A stretch of 64,000 nucleotides of DNA from Juglans regia (lineage: Eukaryota > Streptophyta > Magnoliopsida > Fagales > Juglandaceae). Position numbers and translations under genes: made by a program. Below the pieces are notes generated by a model. The model was not told the origin of the DNA. It saw nothing but the letters and a program-made list of their open reading frames with translations, and did not search any database. The first letter of the stretch is position 1, and the number at the start of each line of letters is the position of its first letter. The stretch spans positions 32,337,044 through 32,401,043 of the forward strand of contig NC_049911.1 in assembly GCF_001411555.2 (NCBI RefSeq). The letters are read 5' to 3'. Below, piece by piece: positions 24,761-33,904 of this stretch.

Positions 24761-25610
24761 ATCATATTTTCTAGGAGTTGAAATTATGCATGATGGTGGC
24801 AGTCTAATTTTGACCCAACGAAAATATGTTATTGATTTGTTATGGAAAGTCAATTTAGATAAGGTGAAACATTGCAGCACCCCAATGTCCACGAGTTGCA
24901 AACTCTCAAAATTTGAGGGTGTTGATTTTGATGATCTAAATTTATATCGAAGTATGGTTGGTGCCTTACATTATCTCGGCTTTACACGACCTGATATTGC
25001 GTTTGCAGTTCATAAGGTGAGCAAGTTCATGCATCAGCCCAAAGATGTTCACTGGCAAGCCGTAAAATGAATCCTTTGCTATCTCAAACACACGATAAGC
25101 TACGGTTTACATATTACTAGTCGATTTCCTTATACTTTACAAGCTTTTAGTGATGAGGATTGAGCTAGTGACAATGATGATAGACGAAGTGTGGGGGCAT
25201 ACTGTATTTTTCATGGTGACAATTTAATTAGATGGAGCAAACAATAGCAAACGGTGGCACACAAACACCACTGAATCAAAATATAAGTCCCTGGCCAATA
25301 CCGCGCTAGAATTACAGTAGCTCCAATCATTAATGAAAGAACTCAACATGCCACTCCAACACTGTCCAACCCTCTGGTGTGATAACATTTGAGCCACTTA
25401 TCTCTCCCCAAATCCAGTATTCTATGCTCGTACAAATCATATTGAAATTGACATTCATTTTGTACGGAATCAAGTTCTGCAGTAGCACTTTCAAGTTTCT
25501 TTTTTGTCTACCCGTGATCAACTTGTAGGCTTATTGACTAAACCTCTAGTTACAACACAGTCTAATCTTCTAAGAACCAATCGTCATGTGCAGGAGCTGC
25601 CCATTCGATT
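24761..25610 (+). pseudogene. Copia pol C-terminal remnant (RT end and RNase H)
   Basis: Joined in frame to the gag tail: YFLGVEIMHDGG, KHCSTPMSTSCKL, YRSMVGALHYLGFTRPDIAF are the C-terminal reverse transcriptase blocks. After a stop near 25070, traces of RNase H and the pol end continue in broken frames, including a [17 protein letters not shown] segment and DQLVGLLTKPL. Confidence 0.85.
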
Positions 25611-25618
25611 GAGGGGCA

Positions 25619-25891
25619 TATTAAATCAAGTTTTGATGATCACATAACAGATCAAACAGAATATTCTATAGCAACTAAAAATCAAGCCAAGTCTCAAATT
25701 ACGGAGAAGACAAAGCAAGAATCCTGGACCTTTACTTCTGTTTCTGTTACATGACTTTATAACGTCATTTTGAATGTAAATTCAAGTAGAGCCCGTTACT
25801 CACAATTGTATTATATATTCATACTTTGTACACAATTTTGATCAATCGAAATACAGAGTTTATTTCAACCTATCTGTTTATATCGTTCTAT
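25619..25891 (+). repeat. Copia 3' LTR
   Basis: Pairs with the left LTR. It shares AACTAAAAATCAAGCCAAGT and TTTTGATCAATCGAAATACA. It follows ATTGAGGGGCA, which serves as the polypurine tract, and is followed by the target duplication ACTAC. Confidence 0.8.
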
Positions 25892-25896
25892 ACTAC

Positions 25897-27537
25897 CCAA
25901 CCCTATAGCTGAAGCAACAACGTATCGACGATAGAGATTACAAAACCCTCTCTCGCTCTATACAAGGTAGATAGTGATAACCTAGTCTGGGTTTGCGCGG
26001 TATATATAGGTAGATTGCAAAGTTGTTCTATGTTATCTCTCAGTCCTTGAAACAGAGCATCAAAAGATCTTATTTTGCAATCTACCAAACATCGGGTTAT
26101 GTGCTTCCATAACTCGTTACGGCAATCACATGCTTAAGATTAGAAGTTGCGTTCCATGTTCGCGCTAGTATTTTTGGAGTTAGAAATATGAGTGGTGCTA
26201 CTCTGCTAATCCTCGCCGATGTGGCCTTTACCACTTAGTGACCACCTCATCGGTTTATTAAAAAAAGCAAAAACCGAAACCGAAACATCAGAAATTCATT
26301 TGATCGAAATGGTATTTGAAACCCTAAAACCGCTCCTTGGCGTTTTCCCCATAACGAATGATTACAAGAGATCTGGAGCTTCTGAACAAATATTGTTCTT
26401 GGTCCTTCTTGGCAGTTACTTCCTGCAGAAAGTCTGCAAATTTGTAAGGAAGGATAAGGATTGTTTTAACAATAAATCTTCACAATCACTTTATATTTTA
26501 TGTTTTATATTTTTTTTAATTTTTTTATTAAATATTTATTATATGAATAATAAATAAAAAATTTGAAATAATTTAAAAAAATAAAGTCAAAAGAAAATTT
26601 AAAAAAAATTTAAAAATTTAAAATAATATAAAATGTAATTGTGTAGCAAAACTATTGCTTTAATTGGTCAAAGAAAGCCCTGTACAAGAGACGATAGGAA
26701 AAAGGAAAAGACGAACCAATTACACCTGCAAGTATCGTTCTCATAAAATATTCATTGCACCCCATACTGTTTTAGTCCTTTTCACCTATTCTTTTTCTCT
26801 CAAAAACTTGGGTTGAGATTCCGAGTTCCCATGAATGCATGCTTCTTCTTGTTCTTCCGAATTTACGTAACTGAGAGGATAAAGATGTGAAAGACAGACC
26901 GAAGGAACAGAGATGGTTAAGTCACATTAGTCATGCTGCTTTCAGTCCTTCCTACCCCTCTTCTCTCAAATCAATCCCCATTTTTCTGACTATAATGGCA
27001 GACCCCCACATAGCGTCAAGACAGTGATAGAGGGAGTTGAAAAAAAAAAATGACAGACAGGCAGACGGAGAGAAAGTAGACACTTCATGGTTTTTGGGTC
27101 CACCGTTGTGGTACTTTTGAGGCTTTAGTTTGTATAATGCAGTTGAGAAATGTTTTGGGTTCCAAAAAAGTGTCTCGAATTTTTTTTTTTTTTTTTAATT
27201 TATAAATTTTTTAATTTTTTTAAAATATTTATGATGATTAAAAAAATATATAAAAAATAAAATAAAAATAAAAAAATAAAATATATTGTCCAGACTACAT
27301 TTTTTATAACCGTAGCAAAACTCAATGCAATTAGGTGAGATAGAAAATATTTAAAAAATTTAAAAATTTAAAAAATTTATTATATTTTATATAAAATTTT
27401 AAAAAAATTATAATAATTATACAACGTGTAGAAGTAGTTTGATTTTACCTGACCAAATCAACTGTCGAACTGATCACATTTTGGAACTGTCAGTTCTAGC
27501 TTCTCGAACCTCATTTATTTCCTTCTCTTTTTCTCGC
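25897..27537. other. Intergenic and TAS3 promoter region
   Basis: A 112-codon ORF at 26219-26557 has no recognised domain and ends in low-complexity sequence, so it is not called. Long poly-T and poly-A tracts lie at 26500-26640 and 27180-27420. The last 150 bp lead into a TATATAAA box at 27538. Confidence 0.5.
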
Positions 27538-27598
27538 TATATAAACTGCATCCTTCTCTTCAATGAAACAATATGCATATCTTCCTGCACATATACAC

Positions 27599-27814
27599 AT
27601 GCCATTTCATAGCAACCCTAAAATGTCATCGTGTCCTCAGAGTCCCTCCAAGCCTGTCTTTTCTTTCTCAGCATCCTTTTTTATTTTGCTCCTTAAGAAT
27701 CTCTTTCCCATGAGACCAAACATAGGCTCGCTTGTTCATGACAGTTGCTGTAGTAAACAGGAGCACTTCGGCTTCCACCACAAAGGGAGAACGAAGAAAG
27801 CGGTGGGGGATTAA
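27599..27814 (+). CDS. Short ORF in the TAS3 leader, stop one base before the 5' miR390 site
   Basis: 71 codons from ATG 27599, or 83 from an in-frame ATG at 27563. The TATA box at 27538 predicts a transcript start near 27570, so the second ATG is more likely used. The peptide (MPFHSNPKMSSCPQ through HKGRTKKAVGD) has no known domain. In TAS3 loci a short ORF that brings ribosomes to the AGO7-miR390-SGS3 complex at the 5' site is a recognised feature that affects secondary siRNA output. Here the TAA occupies 27812-27814 and the site begins at 27816. The peptide itself may have no function. Confidence 0.6.
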   Translation: MPFHSNPKMSSCPQSPSKPVFSFSASFFILLLKNLFPMRPNIGSLVHDSCCSKQEHFGFHHKGRTKKAVGD

Positions 27815-27815
27815 T

Positions 27816-27836
27816 GGTGCTATCCTGATTGAGCTA
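27816..27836 (+). promoter_or_regulatory. 5' miR390 binding site of TAS3 (binding, non-cleaved type)
   Basis: GGTGCTATCC, then TGAT, then TGAGCTA. Against a perfect miR390 site it has a G:U at position 3, four consecutive central mismatches (target 11-14, opposite miR390 positions 8-11) and a terminal mismatch. Central mismatches are the hallmark of the TAS3 5' site that binds AGO7-miR390 but is not cut. Confidence 0.9.
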
Positions 27837-27898
27837 TTCTCTCTTTTCTTCTAATTTTCAATCTTTTAATTTTCGTTAGTATTTTTCTTATAAAATTT

Positions 27899-27919
27899 TT
27901 CTTGACCTTGCAAGGCTTT
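27899..27919 (+). ncRNA. tasiR-ARF siRNA, register 5'D6(+)
   Basis: Begins TTCTTGACCTTGCAAGGC. It differs from the known tasiR-ARF variant with GTAAGGCC at two positions, both transitions. It is in exact 21-nt phase with the predicted 3' miR390 cleavage. Targets are expected to be auxin response factor mRNAs (ARF2/3/4), which are not in this window. Confidence 0.92.
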
Positions 27920-28013
27920 TAAATTTTTATTTAATTATTATGATTATTCTATATTTTTAATTTATACATAATTTCTATTGACTACATCTATGATACTCTA
28001 TCTTTATCTTATC

Positions 28014-28034
28014 TGATCTATTCCTCCTGAGCTT
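28014..28034 (+). promoter_or_regulatory. 3' miR390 cleavage site of TAS3
   Basis: CTATTCCTCCTGAGCTT pairs with miR390 positions 1-17 with one G:U pair. Mismatches are confined to the miRNA 3' end. This is the cleaved type of site and sets the siRNA register at 28024/28025. Confidence 0.92.
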
Positions 28035-28060
28035 TAGAAAGATGCGTGAAATCATTGTTC

Positions 28061-31000
28061 ATGTAAACTTTATATGACTCGTGACTCTTTGCTTTTGGCG
28101 TTGATCATGTTCTGTTCGAAGGTTACTCTAATTAATCTCTCTTATTGTTTATGGAGTGTCGTGTTTTTTTGAGTAATAATAATAATGCACAAGTTGAAAC
28201 AAGTTGATAGCGATCATGATTGTCGATCGAGTTCTTGTTCCTTGTTTTGTAGTTTCTTGAATTTTTGCCGCTTACAGTCGATCATCGTCAAGAGCTGATC
28301 GATTCTGGTTCAGTTGCAGTCGTGCAAGTTCGATATTAGCATAATTTATCTTGCCCAACCTCTTAAGAAATCGATGAACTTTTTCTCAATATATTTAACA
28401 AAAAGAGCTGCAACGAGGCCTTTTTAGCCTGGCAATAAAGTCTGTAAGTGTCCATGTAAAGAATAATTGGGCCCGAAATCGATTAGTCAAAACCTTTTCA
28501 TAGCAGGAAAAAATGGCTAATTTTGAATGGGGCGGGGCAGGGAGGGGTGGGGGAAGCAAGCAAGCAAGAATGACTGTACTGGGCTTGGGCTAAGACTATT
28601 AGTCCGATAGAAATTCAATAATCCAGCCGTCAGGCCTCAAGCTAGCCCAAGCATATTTTAATGTCCACGCTTAATATAATTATCACCTGCGACGCAGAAG
28701 AGAATTATGGTACATGCAGTCGTAGAATATAAGTATTATATAATTTTTTTTAAAAAAAATTAATTTTATTATTAAAAAATTAATTTTTTTCATATGAGTC
28801 TAATATTTATTTATTTTTTTCAAAATAATTATACGTCGCTTCCTCACTCACGATTACAACTATTATTTCTCTATTAATAATTTGTCACGAGTGCCGAACA
28901 AAGAGAATTTTGGTTCATTTCTGACGCTAATAAGTAATAATATTGCAAATTGTATTGGTTTCAGATGCTGTACGCCCGTGTTGACATATATAAATTCGTC
29001 CTTTATTTGTTTATAATTATTTCATGCTGCCTTTTTATATTTTATGGAACTTGTAAGTTGTTTTCAAAGGTTTGACATTTTAATTTTCTTGGTTTGGTGA
29101 GATATAAGAACTAACCTTTGAAACTGTGGTCATATGGGACGAGAGTTGTTAACAATGCAGAGGATCGAATGGATTAGTTGGGTTTAATCAGAGACCTATC
29201 TATCTCTTATTAATTTGACAGTTTTACCTAATTTCTTCGATTGTTTTGACATTATCGTGTCAATGTTTTTTAGGCACCGATAAGAGTAGGAATCGTGCCT
29301 CGGTCTCCCTCTAAAATGGTTCAAAAAACACCTTTTTGGACAACTTGATTAATGAAGAAGTTTGAGAAGAAAAGTTCAATGTTTGGGAGCTGCTGCTCTT
29401 TTCTTTATTTTATTTTCCCTTTAGCAAGAATTTGTTAAAAGTCAATAGCCTAATTACGTAGGGGCTTGTAACACATAAAAATGCTGAACTCATCCTTGAG
29501 CAAAAAGTCCATAACAGATGGTCAAGGTGCTTTAGTTGGGCTAGCTTTGAGCAGGAGATCAACTAAAAGCTGAAATCCCTGACTCATAATCAATGGGAAT
29601 GAAAAGATACCTCGGCCAACAACAAGAGATGACATTGATCTTACCGTACAAGGACAAACAGAAGAGGCTAGCTGCTAATTATAGCAACGTGGTCATGTCA
29701 CACTCACACCCATCAATTGTATATGTAAGTTTTTTAGACAATGTGATCGATCTTGGCCGCATGTATGGCAAACTTGTCTTTGCCTTCTTGTCATGAAGTG
29801 GCCTAGTCTGGCATCCTCAACACATGAGGCTATATATATATATAATATTATGATCCCATTGTCATCCCTCCGCCCAAGGCAAGCTAATTTTTGTATATAT
29901 ATATATATATATCATGCACAACATTGCACTTTCCACGCACTGTGTACGTACGTAGTTGCTGTTTTTGTATATTTCTTCCTGAGGTTGTGGCACATCCCGG
30001 CCACGACAATCATATCGACAAAACAACTACATATATGTGTTTGTGTGGGTGTCAGCAAAGTGCATCGCGACAATGTTGCTTCCATAAGCAAACTCGGATT
30101 CACTTGTGTAGTTGATCGATCAGTTGACTTTCTTTTACATAAATGTACAAACTGCAACACTTGTTCTATCTCTTTCTAGATTAAATGAAGCACCAATTCA
30201 GGGGAAAAAGGAAATTGGATTCATACCATCTAACTATTTTTATGTATTTCTCCTACCACTTTTCTTTATGCTAGCTTATGCTTTTGTGTTACTTTCCAAA
30301 TTACTGGGAATAAAATTCACGTTTAACAACTAATTAGTTGCCCTTAATCAATCATGCCTTTCCATTGTCGAGAGGAGTGGTACCGAACCAGCTGCCTCAT
30401 TGACGTAAGTGTGTATATAAAGGTATTTCTTTTATAAATAAATAGCTGAAGTTTTTTCCTGTCTTTTTAACGTTTTTTTTTTATTTTTTTATTTTAAGAA
30501 ACATAAGATTGTAGAAAGAGTATGGTCATTATCTGTTAGCATCACTTAATTATAAAGTATTAAGTATAATTTCAATTTGATCATAATATATATGATATTG
30601 ACTCATTATTATTAGTATTGATATGAGATTGACGAGCTGAAAAGTAATTTTCAATTAAAACAAACTTGGTGTGCCAACAAACTTTCTTGGAAAATGAGGT
30701 CGTTCGCTTTCTCAAAGCTGGCTGGTGTTTGGTAAAAACAGAAAGGAAAAAAAAAAGGCATAGGGAGGAATCTGCCCTTGAGAGGGGTAATGTGAAAGCA
30801 TCTGCATTATTGATAGATATAGGAGATGAAGTCAAACGAGAGAGAGAGAGAGAGAGGGAGAGAAAGAGAGAGGAAAAATAATAAAAAAAATAAGGACTCA
30901 GACTGAAAATTTTCTCATTTCAAGATGTTTGGCTTGTTAACTTGCAGAGATCGCGGACTTGGAGAAGCATTTTCTATTCACCGCATGTACGTGAAAGAAT

Positions 31001-32354
31001 TAATATCGGAATCCAATGCATGATGGCTTCGCATAGGCCTAGTAGATCCTAATAACTTCATGCATGGTCCCTTATTTCAGGTTGACTTTGTTAGATCAAC
31101 AAAAATACAGTAAAATTGACAGAAGTCATGAAGGTTGTCCTTGGGCTTTAGATCAGATGTAGGAGCTAGCAGTGGTATGAGTTTCTCTTCCTCACGTTTA
31201 GCTGTTCTTAAGTGAGCAGTTGAGAGGAATCTGTCCAATAAATTGTCCTCCATTTGTAGTTATGTCTTGGTCTCAACTTCAGAAAACAACCTAAACAAGT
31301 TGTTAGTTTCTGCATGTCACAAGATTCAGATCAAACCATGCATACTGGATCGTTCACAAGAGTAGGGAGTAATCTTACTCAATTACCTTAGCTCATTTTT
31401 AATTAATCAGTATTTAATTACTATAATCTTAAATATTCTAGTTTACTAAAGCCATAAGTACAAATGTATCACAAACAATTAGGAGACATAAGGAAGATAC
31501 CCTTCTTCTATATATGTATGTGGGTATTTCATGTTTGGTTATAGCACTGACTGATGACTCTTCTTAAAGCAGCAACCAAAACTCAATACCAAAAATCCAT
31601 GTCATGAAAACGTGAAGAAAGACAGAGTTCCACAAAAATTAACCACACTTCACAGGAGATGGGGGTCCTTCCACTTTTAAATTGCACAGAACTCTGTATC
31701 CTAAGCTTTCGGTTCTGCCACTCTTTCCATCCAAATATTCTCTCTCTCTTGAAACTTCGTGACTTCCATCCAGATTTTTGTCCTACCCAGAAGAGACCGA
31801 GTTACAGATTAGAAGTGGAATAGAAGAACTGAAAAGTGATCAGTGCAAAAGGAAACTTTAAAGAAAGAGGGAAAAACTGAGAAGACCCCACTCGAGTTCA
31901 CATTTCCAAATGTAATAATAAAAAAATCCGCAATTTTCCACTGAAGATTAATTTTTTGTTGTTGGGGTATTAAATGGGCATTGAAGTTGATGTAAGGGTT
32001 TCTTTGAAGTCAAACAGAAGAGCCGTGCATTTCATGAAATCATCGCAGCAAAGTCATTCCAAAGTTTTCTTTCTTTCCTTTTTATCATTTGCACAATGAA
32101 TGGGATTGGCAGTCTAATTTGTAGCTAATCTGATATATTTCCATTAAGGGCAGATTTATTAGTTACTCTTTTTGAAATCTCACCTTCTGGCACCATTTAT
32201 TTCTACTCTTTAAAACTCACATTGAATTCGGTCCCTCTTTCACTCTCCCTCTCTCGTGGGAAAGGAAAAGATTGAGGTGAACTATAGTCTCTGGAAATAC
32301 ATCTCTTTCTGGGCTTCTTCTCCACTTGGTCTTGGATTTCTTTCTTGCTACTGC
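28061..32354. other. Intergenic, gene-poor
   Basis: Contains a copy of dispersed AT-rich family 2 (about 28725-28850, with AAAAAATTAATTTTTTTCAT), short TA microsatellites near 29832 and 29897, and a (GA)n run at 30837-30872. ORFs at 29793-30179, 30112-30333 and 30581-30881 look like chance: low complexity, no domain, no splice partners. The part after 31700 is likely promoter and 5' leader of the ATL13-like gene. Confidence 0.5.
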
Positions 32355-32387
32355 ATGGAATTCTTCATATTACATGATCCATCCTGA
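32355..32387 (+). promoter_or_regulatory. Upstream ORF before the ATL13-like gene
   Basis: ATG GAA TTC ... TCC TGA, 10 codons, ending 44 nt before the main ATG. A second ATG at 32374 opens a 25-codon frame that runs past the main start and stops at 32449-32451. If both lie in the mRNA, translation of the ligase would need leaky scanning. The transcript start is unknown. Confidence 0.45.
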
Positions 32388-32431
32388 AAGCGGCATTCCG
32401 GGTGAGTTTTCTCAATCTTTCTTTCCAAAAG

Positions 32432-33904
32432 ATGGACCGGGTTCTCCTTGAAATCAAAGAACAAAACTTTGCTGCTCCCTCACAATCAAATTTCCTTTCT
32501 CAGTCAGTACCCCCACCTCCATCACCCGCTATTCAATCTGATGGCTTCAATTTGAACAACAGGGTCAGTCCAAGCGTATTGCTCGTCATTATAATTCTTG
32601 CTATCATCTTCTTTGTTTCCGGTTTGCTTCACCTTCTTGTTAGATTCCTCATAAGACCCCAAAATAGAGACCCAGACGATTTGGAGAGTGTGAGTGCTCT
32701 TCAAGGGCAATTGCAGCAACTCTTCCACCTGCATGATGCTGGCGTTGACCAGTCCTACATAGACACCCTCCCTATCTTCCATTACAAAGCCATTATAGGG
32801 TTGAAGAACCCGTTTGACTGCGCTGTCTGTCTGTGTGAATTTGAGACTGAAGACAAACTCAGGTTGTTGCCAAAATGCAGTCATGCCTTCCACATGGAAT
32901 GCATAGACACATGGCTCTTGTCCCACTCCACTTGCCCACTCTGTCGGGCTAACTTGCTCCCTGATTTCTCTCCAAATCACAACTGCTCACCCATTGTATT
33001 TGTTCTTGAATCTGGAAGTGAGAGCTCAAGAGAGATTATCTCAGAGGCTCCTGCTCTTGGCAGAACCAGTTCAGTCGGAGGAATCGATCCCCATCTGGGT
33101 TCTCATGCTGCCAATGAATCTACCCGCATCGATTTATCGCAGAAGTCTGGAGATTTTTCTGAAAAAGACGATACCAGCCCAGTAGTAGCGGGGGATTCAG
33201 AGGCAAAAGTAGTGCCCGTAAAGCTCGGAAAGTTTAGGAACGTGGATGGTGGTGAAGGAAGTAGCAACAACAATGCGGATGCAAGAAGGTGCTTCTCAAT
33301 GGGGTCATTTGAGTATGTAATGGACGAGAATTCTTCATTGCAAGTACCCATTAGAACGCCCATGAAGAAGCAGTCGAGTAAGAAGCCTTCTTTGCCATTA
33401 ACACCTGGACACAGGCCAGCAATGTCTGAATGTGACTGCGAATCTGCAAGAGAATTCAAGTTCAATGGGTTTGAAGCAATTAAGAACTTCGAAGCTCATG
33501 GAGGTGCTAGTATTAGCAATGTCAGTAGCGATGGCAATGCTATTGGGAGGAACAAAAGAGAGAGCTTCTCCATATCAAAGATTTGGCTCCGAGGAAAGGA
33601 CAAGTCGAATACAGCAGCTGATGCATCGAGGCGGACCGTTTCGTTCCGGTTTCCAGTCCACATCACTGCTGAAGATTTGAAGGCCAAGAATGGGAATATT
33701 AATGGTGCACGGAGGAGTATTTCTGAGTTTGACTTTGGGAGCTTGGAGAATGGAGGAAGTGAACTGGGTGGTGACGATCAAAGGCAGATCTGTAACAGTT
33801 TAGATTCTCAGACAAATGCTCCATCTTTTGCAAGGCGGACATTGCTTTGGCTTACGGGAAAACAGAACAAGGTTGTTCACTCGTCCTCAGCTCCCAATGT
33901 TTAG
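32432..33904 (+). CDS. RING-H2 E3 ubiquitin ligase, ATL family (ATL13-like)
   Basis: Intronless, 490 aa from ATG 32432 (no in-frame ATG upstream). ATL proteins are membrane-anchored E3 ligases. Residues 48-72 form one hydrophobic span (SVLLVIIILAIIFFVSGLLH). The ATL GLD-like region before the RING reads DTLPIFHYKAI. The RING-H2 finger is at about 130-171: CAVC, then LLPKCSHAFHMECID, then TWLLSHSTCPLCR, giving all eight ligands in C-C-C-H-H-C-C-C order plus the Trp for E2 contact. The long Ser-rich C-terminal half contains REIISEAPALGRTSS, RRCFSMGSFEYVMDE, and RKESF/SIS-type and RRSISEFDF patches. These are typical of ATL13/ATL46/ATL47. The substrate is unknown. Confidence 0.92.
   Translation: MDRVLLEIKEQNFAAPSQSNFLSQSVPPPPSPAIQSDGFNLNNRVSPSVLLVIIILAIIFFVSGLLHLLVRFLIRPQNRDPDDLESVSALQGQLQQLFHLHDAGVDQSYIDTLPIFHYKAIIGLKNPFDCAVCLCEFETEDKLRLLPKCSHAFHMECIDTWLLSHSTCPLCRANLLPDFSPNHNCSPIVFVLESGSESSREIISEAPALGRTSSVGGIDPHLGSHAANESTRIDLSQKSGDFSEKDDTSPVVAGDSEAKVVPVKLGKFRNVDGGEGSSNNNADARRCFSMGSFEYVMDENSSLQVPIRTPMKKQSSKKPSLPLTPGHRPAMSECDCESAREFKFNGFEAIKNFEAHGGASISNVSSDGNAIGRNKRESFSISKIWLRGKDKSNTAADASRRTVSFRFPVHITAEDLKAKNGNINGARRSISEFDFGSLENGGSELGGDDQRQICNSLDSQTNAPSFARRTLLWLTGKQNKVVHSSSAPNV

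Larger units (their letters stand above)
23581..25891 (+). mobile_element. Internally deleted Copia-type LTR retrotransposon
   Basis: A 2.3-kb element with two LTRs, flanked by the 5-bp direct repeat ACTAC (23576-23580 and 25892-25896). A primer-binding-like TGGTATAAGAC follows the left LTR, and a purine-rich ATTGAGGGG precedes the right one. The interior retains gag and the end of pol only; protease, integrase and most of reverse transcriptase are missing. It is non-functional. Confidence 0.9.
27538..28060 (+). ncRNA. TAS3: TAS3 trans-acting siRNA precursor (short type, one tasiR-ARF)
   Basis: The transcript is cut by AGO7-miR390, turned into dsRNA by SGS3/RDR6 and diced by DCL4 into 21-nt siRNAs; tasiR-ARF then represses ARF2/3/4. 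Seen here: a TATATAAA box at 27538-27545, a short ORF ending at 27814, a 5' miR390 site at 27816-27836, a tasiR-ARF at 27899-27919 and a 3' miR390 site at 28014-28034. Predicted cleavage opposite miR390 positions 10/11 lies between 28024 and 28025. The tasiR-ARF start is exactly 126 nt (6 x 21) upstream of 28025, so it is siRNA 5'D6(+). The order, spacing and register together are hard to explain by chance. Transcript ends are unknown; I stop shortly after the 3' site. Confidence 0.93.

Noticed and set aside
26219..26557. 112-codon ORF after the Copia element
   Set aside because: No domain, and the C-terminal third is low-complexity poly-T-derived sequence.
30666..30881. Lys/Arg/Glu-rich ORF
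   Set aside because: Produced by poly-A and the (GA)n microsatellite.
32402..32431. Earlier start for the ATL13-like protein
   Set aside because: The first codon there is GTG; the first in-frame ATG is 32432.
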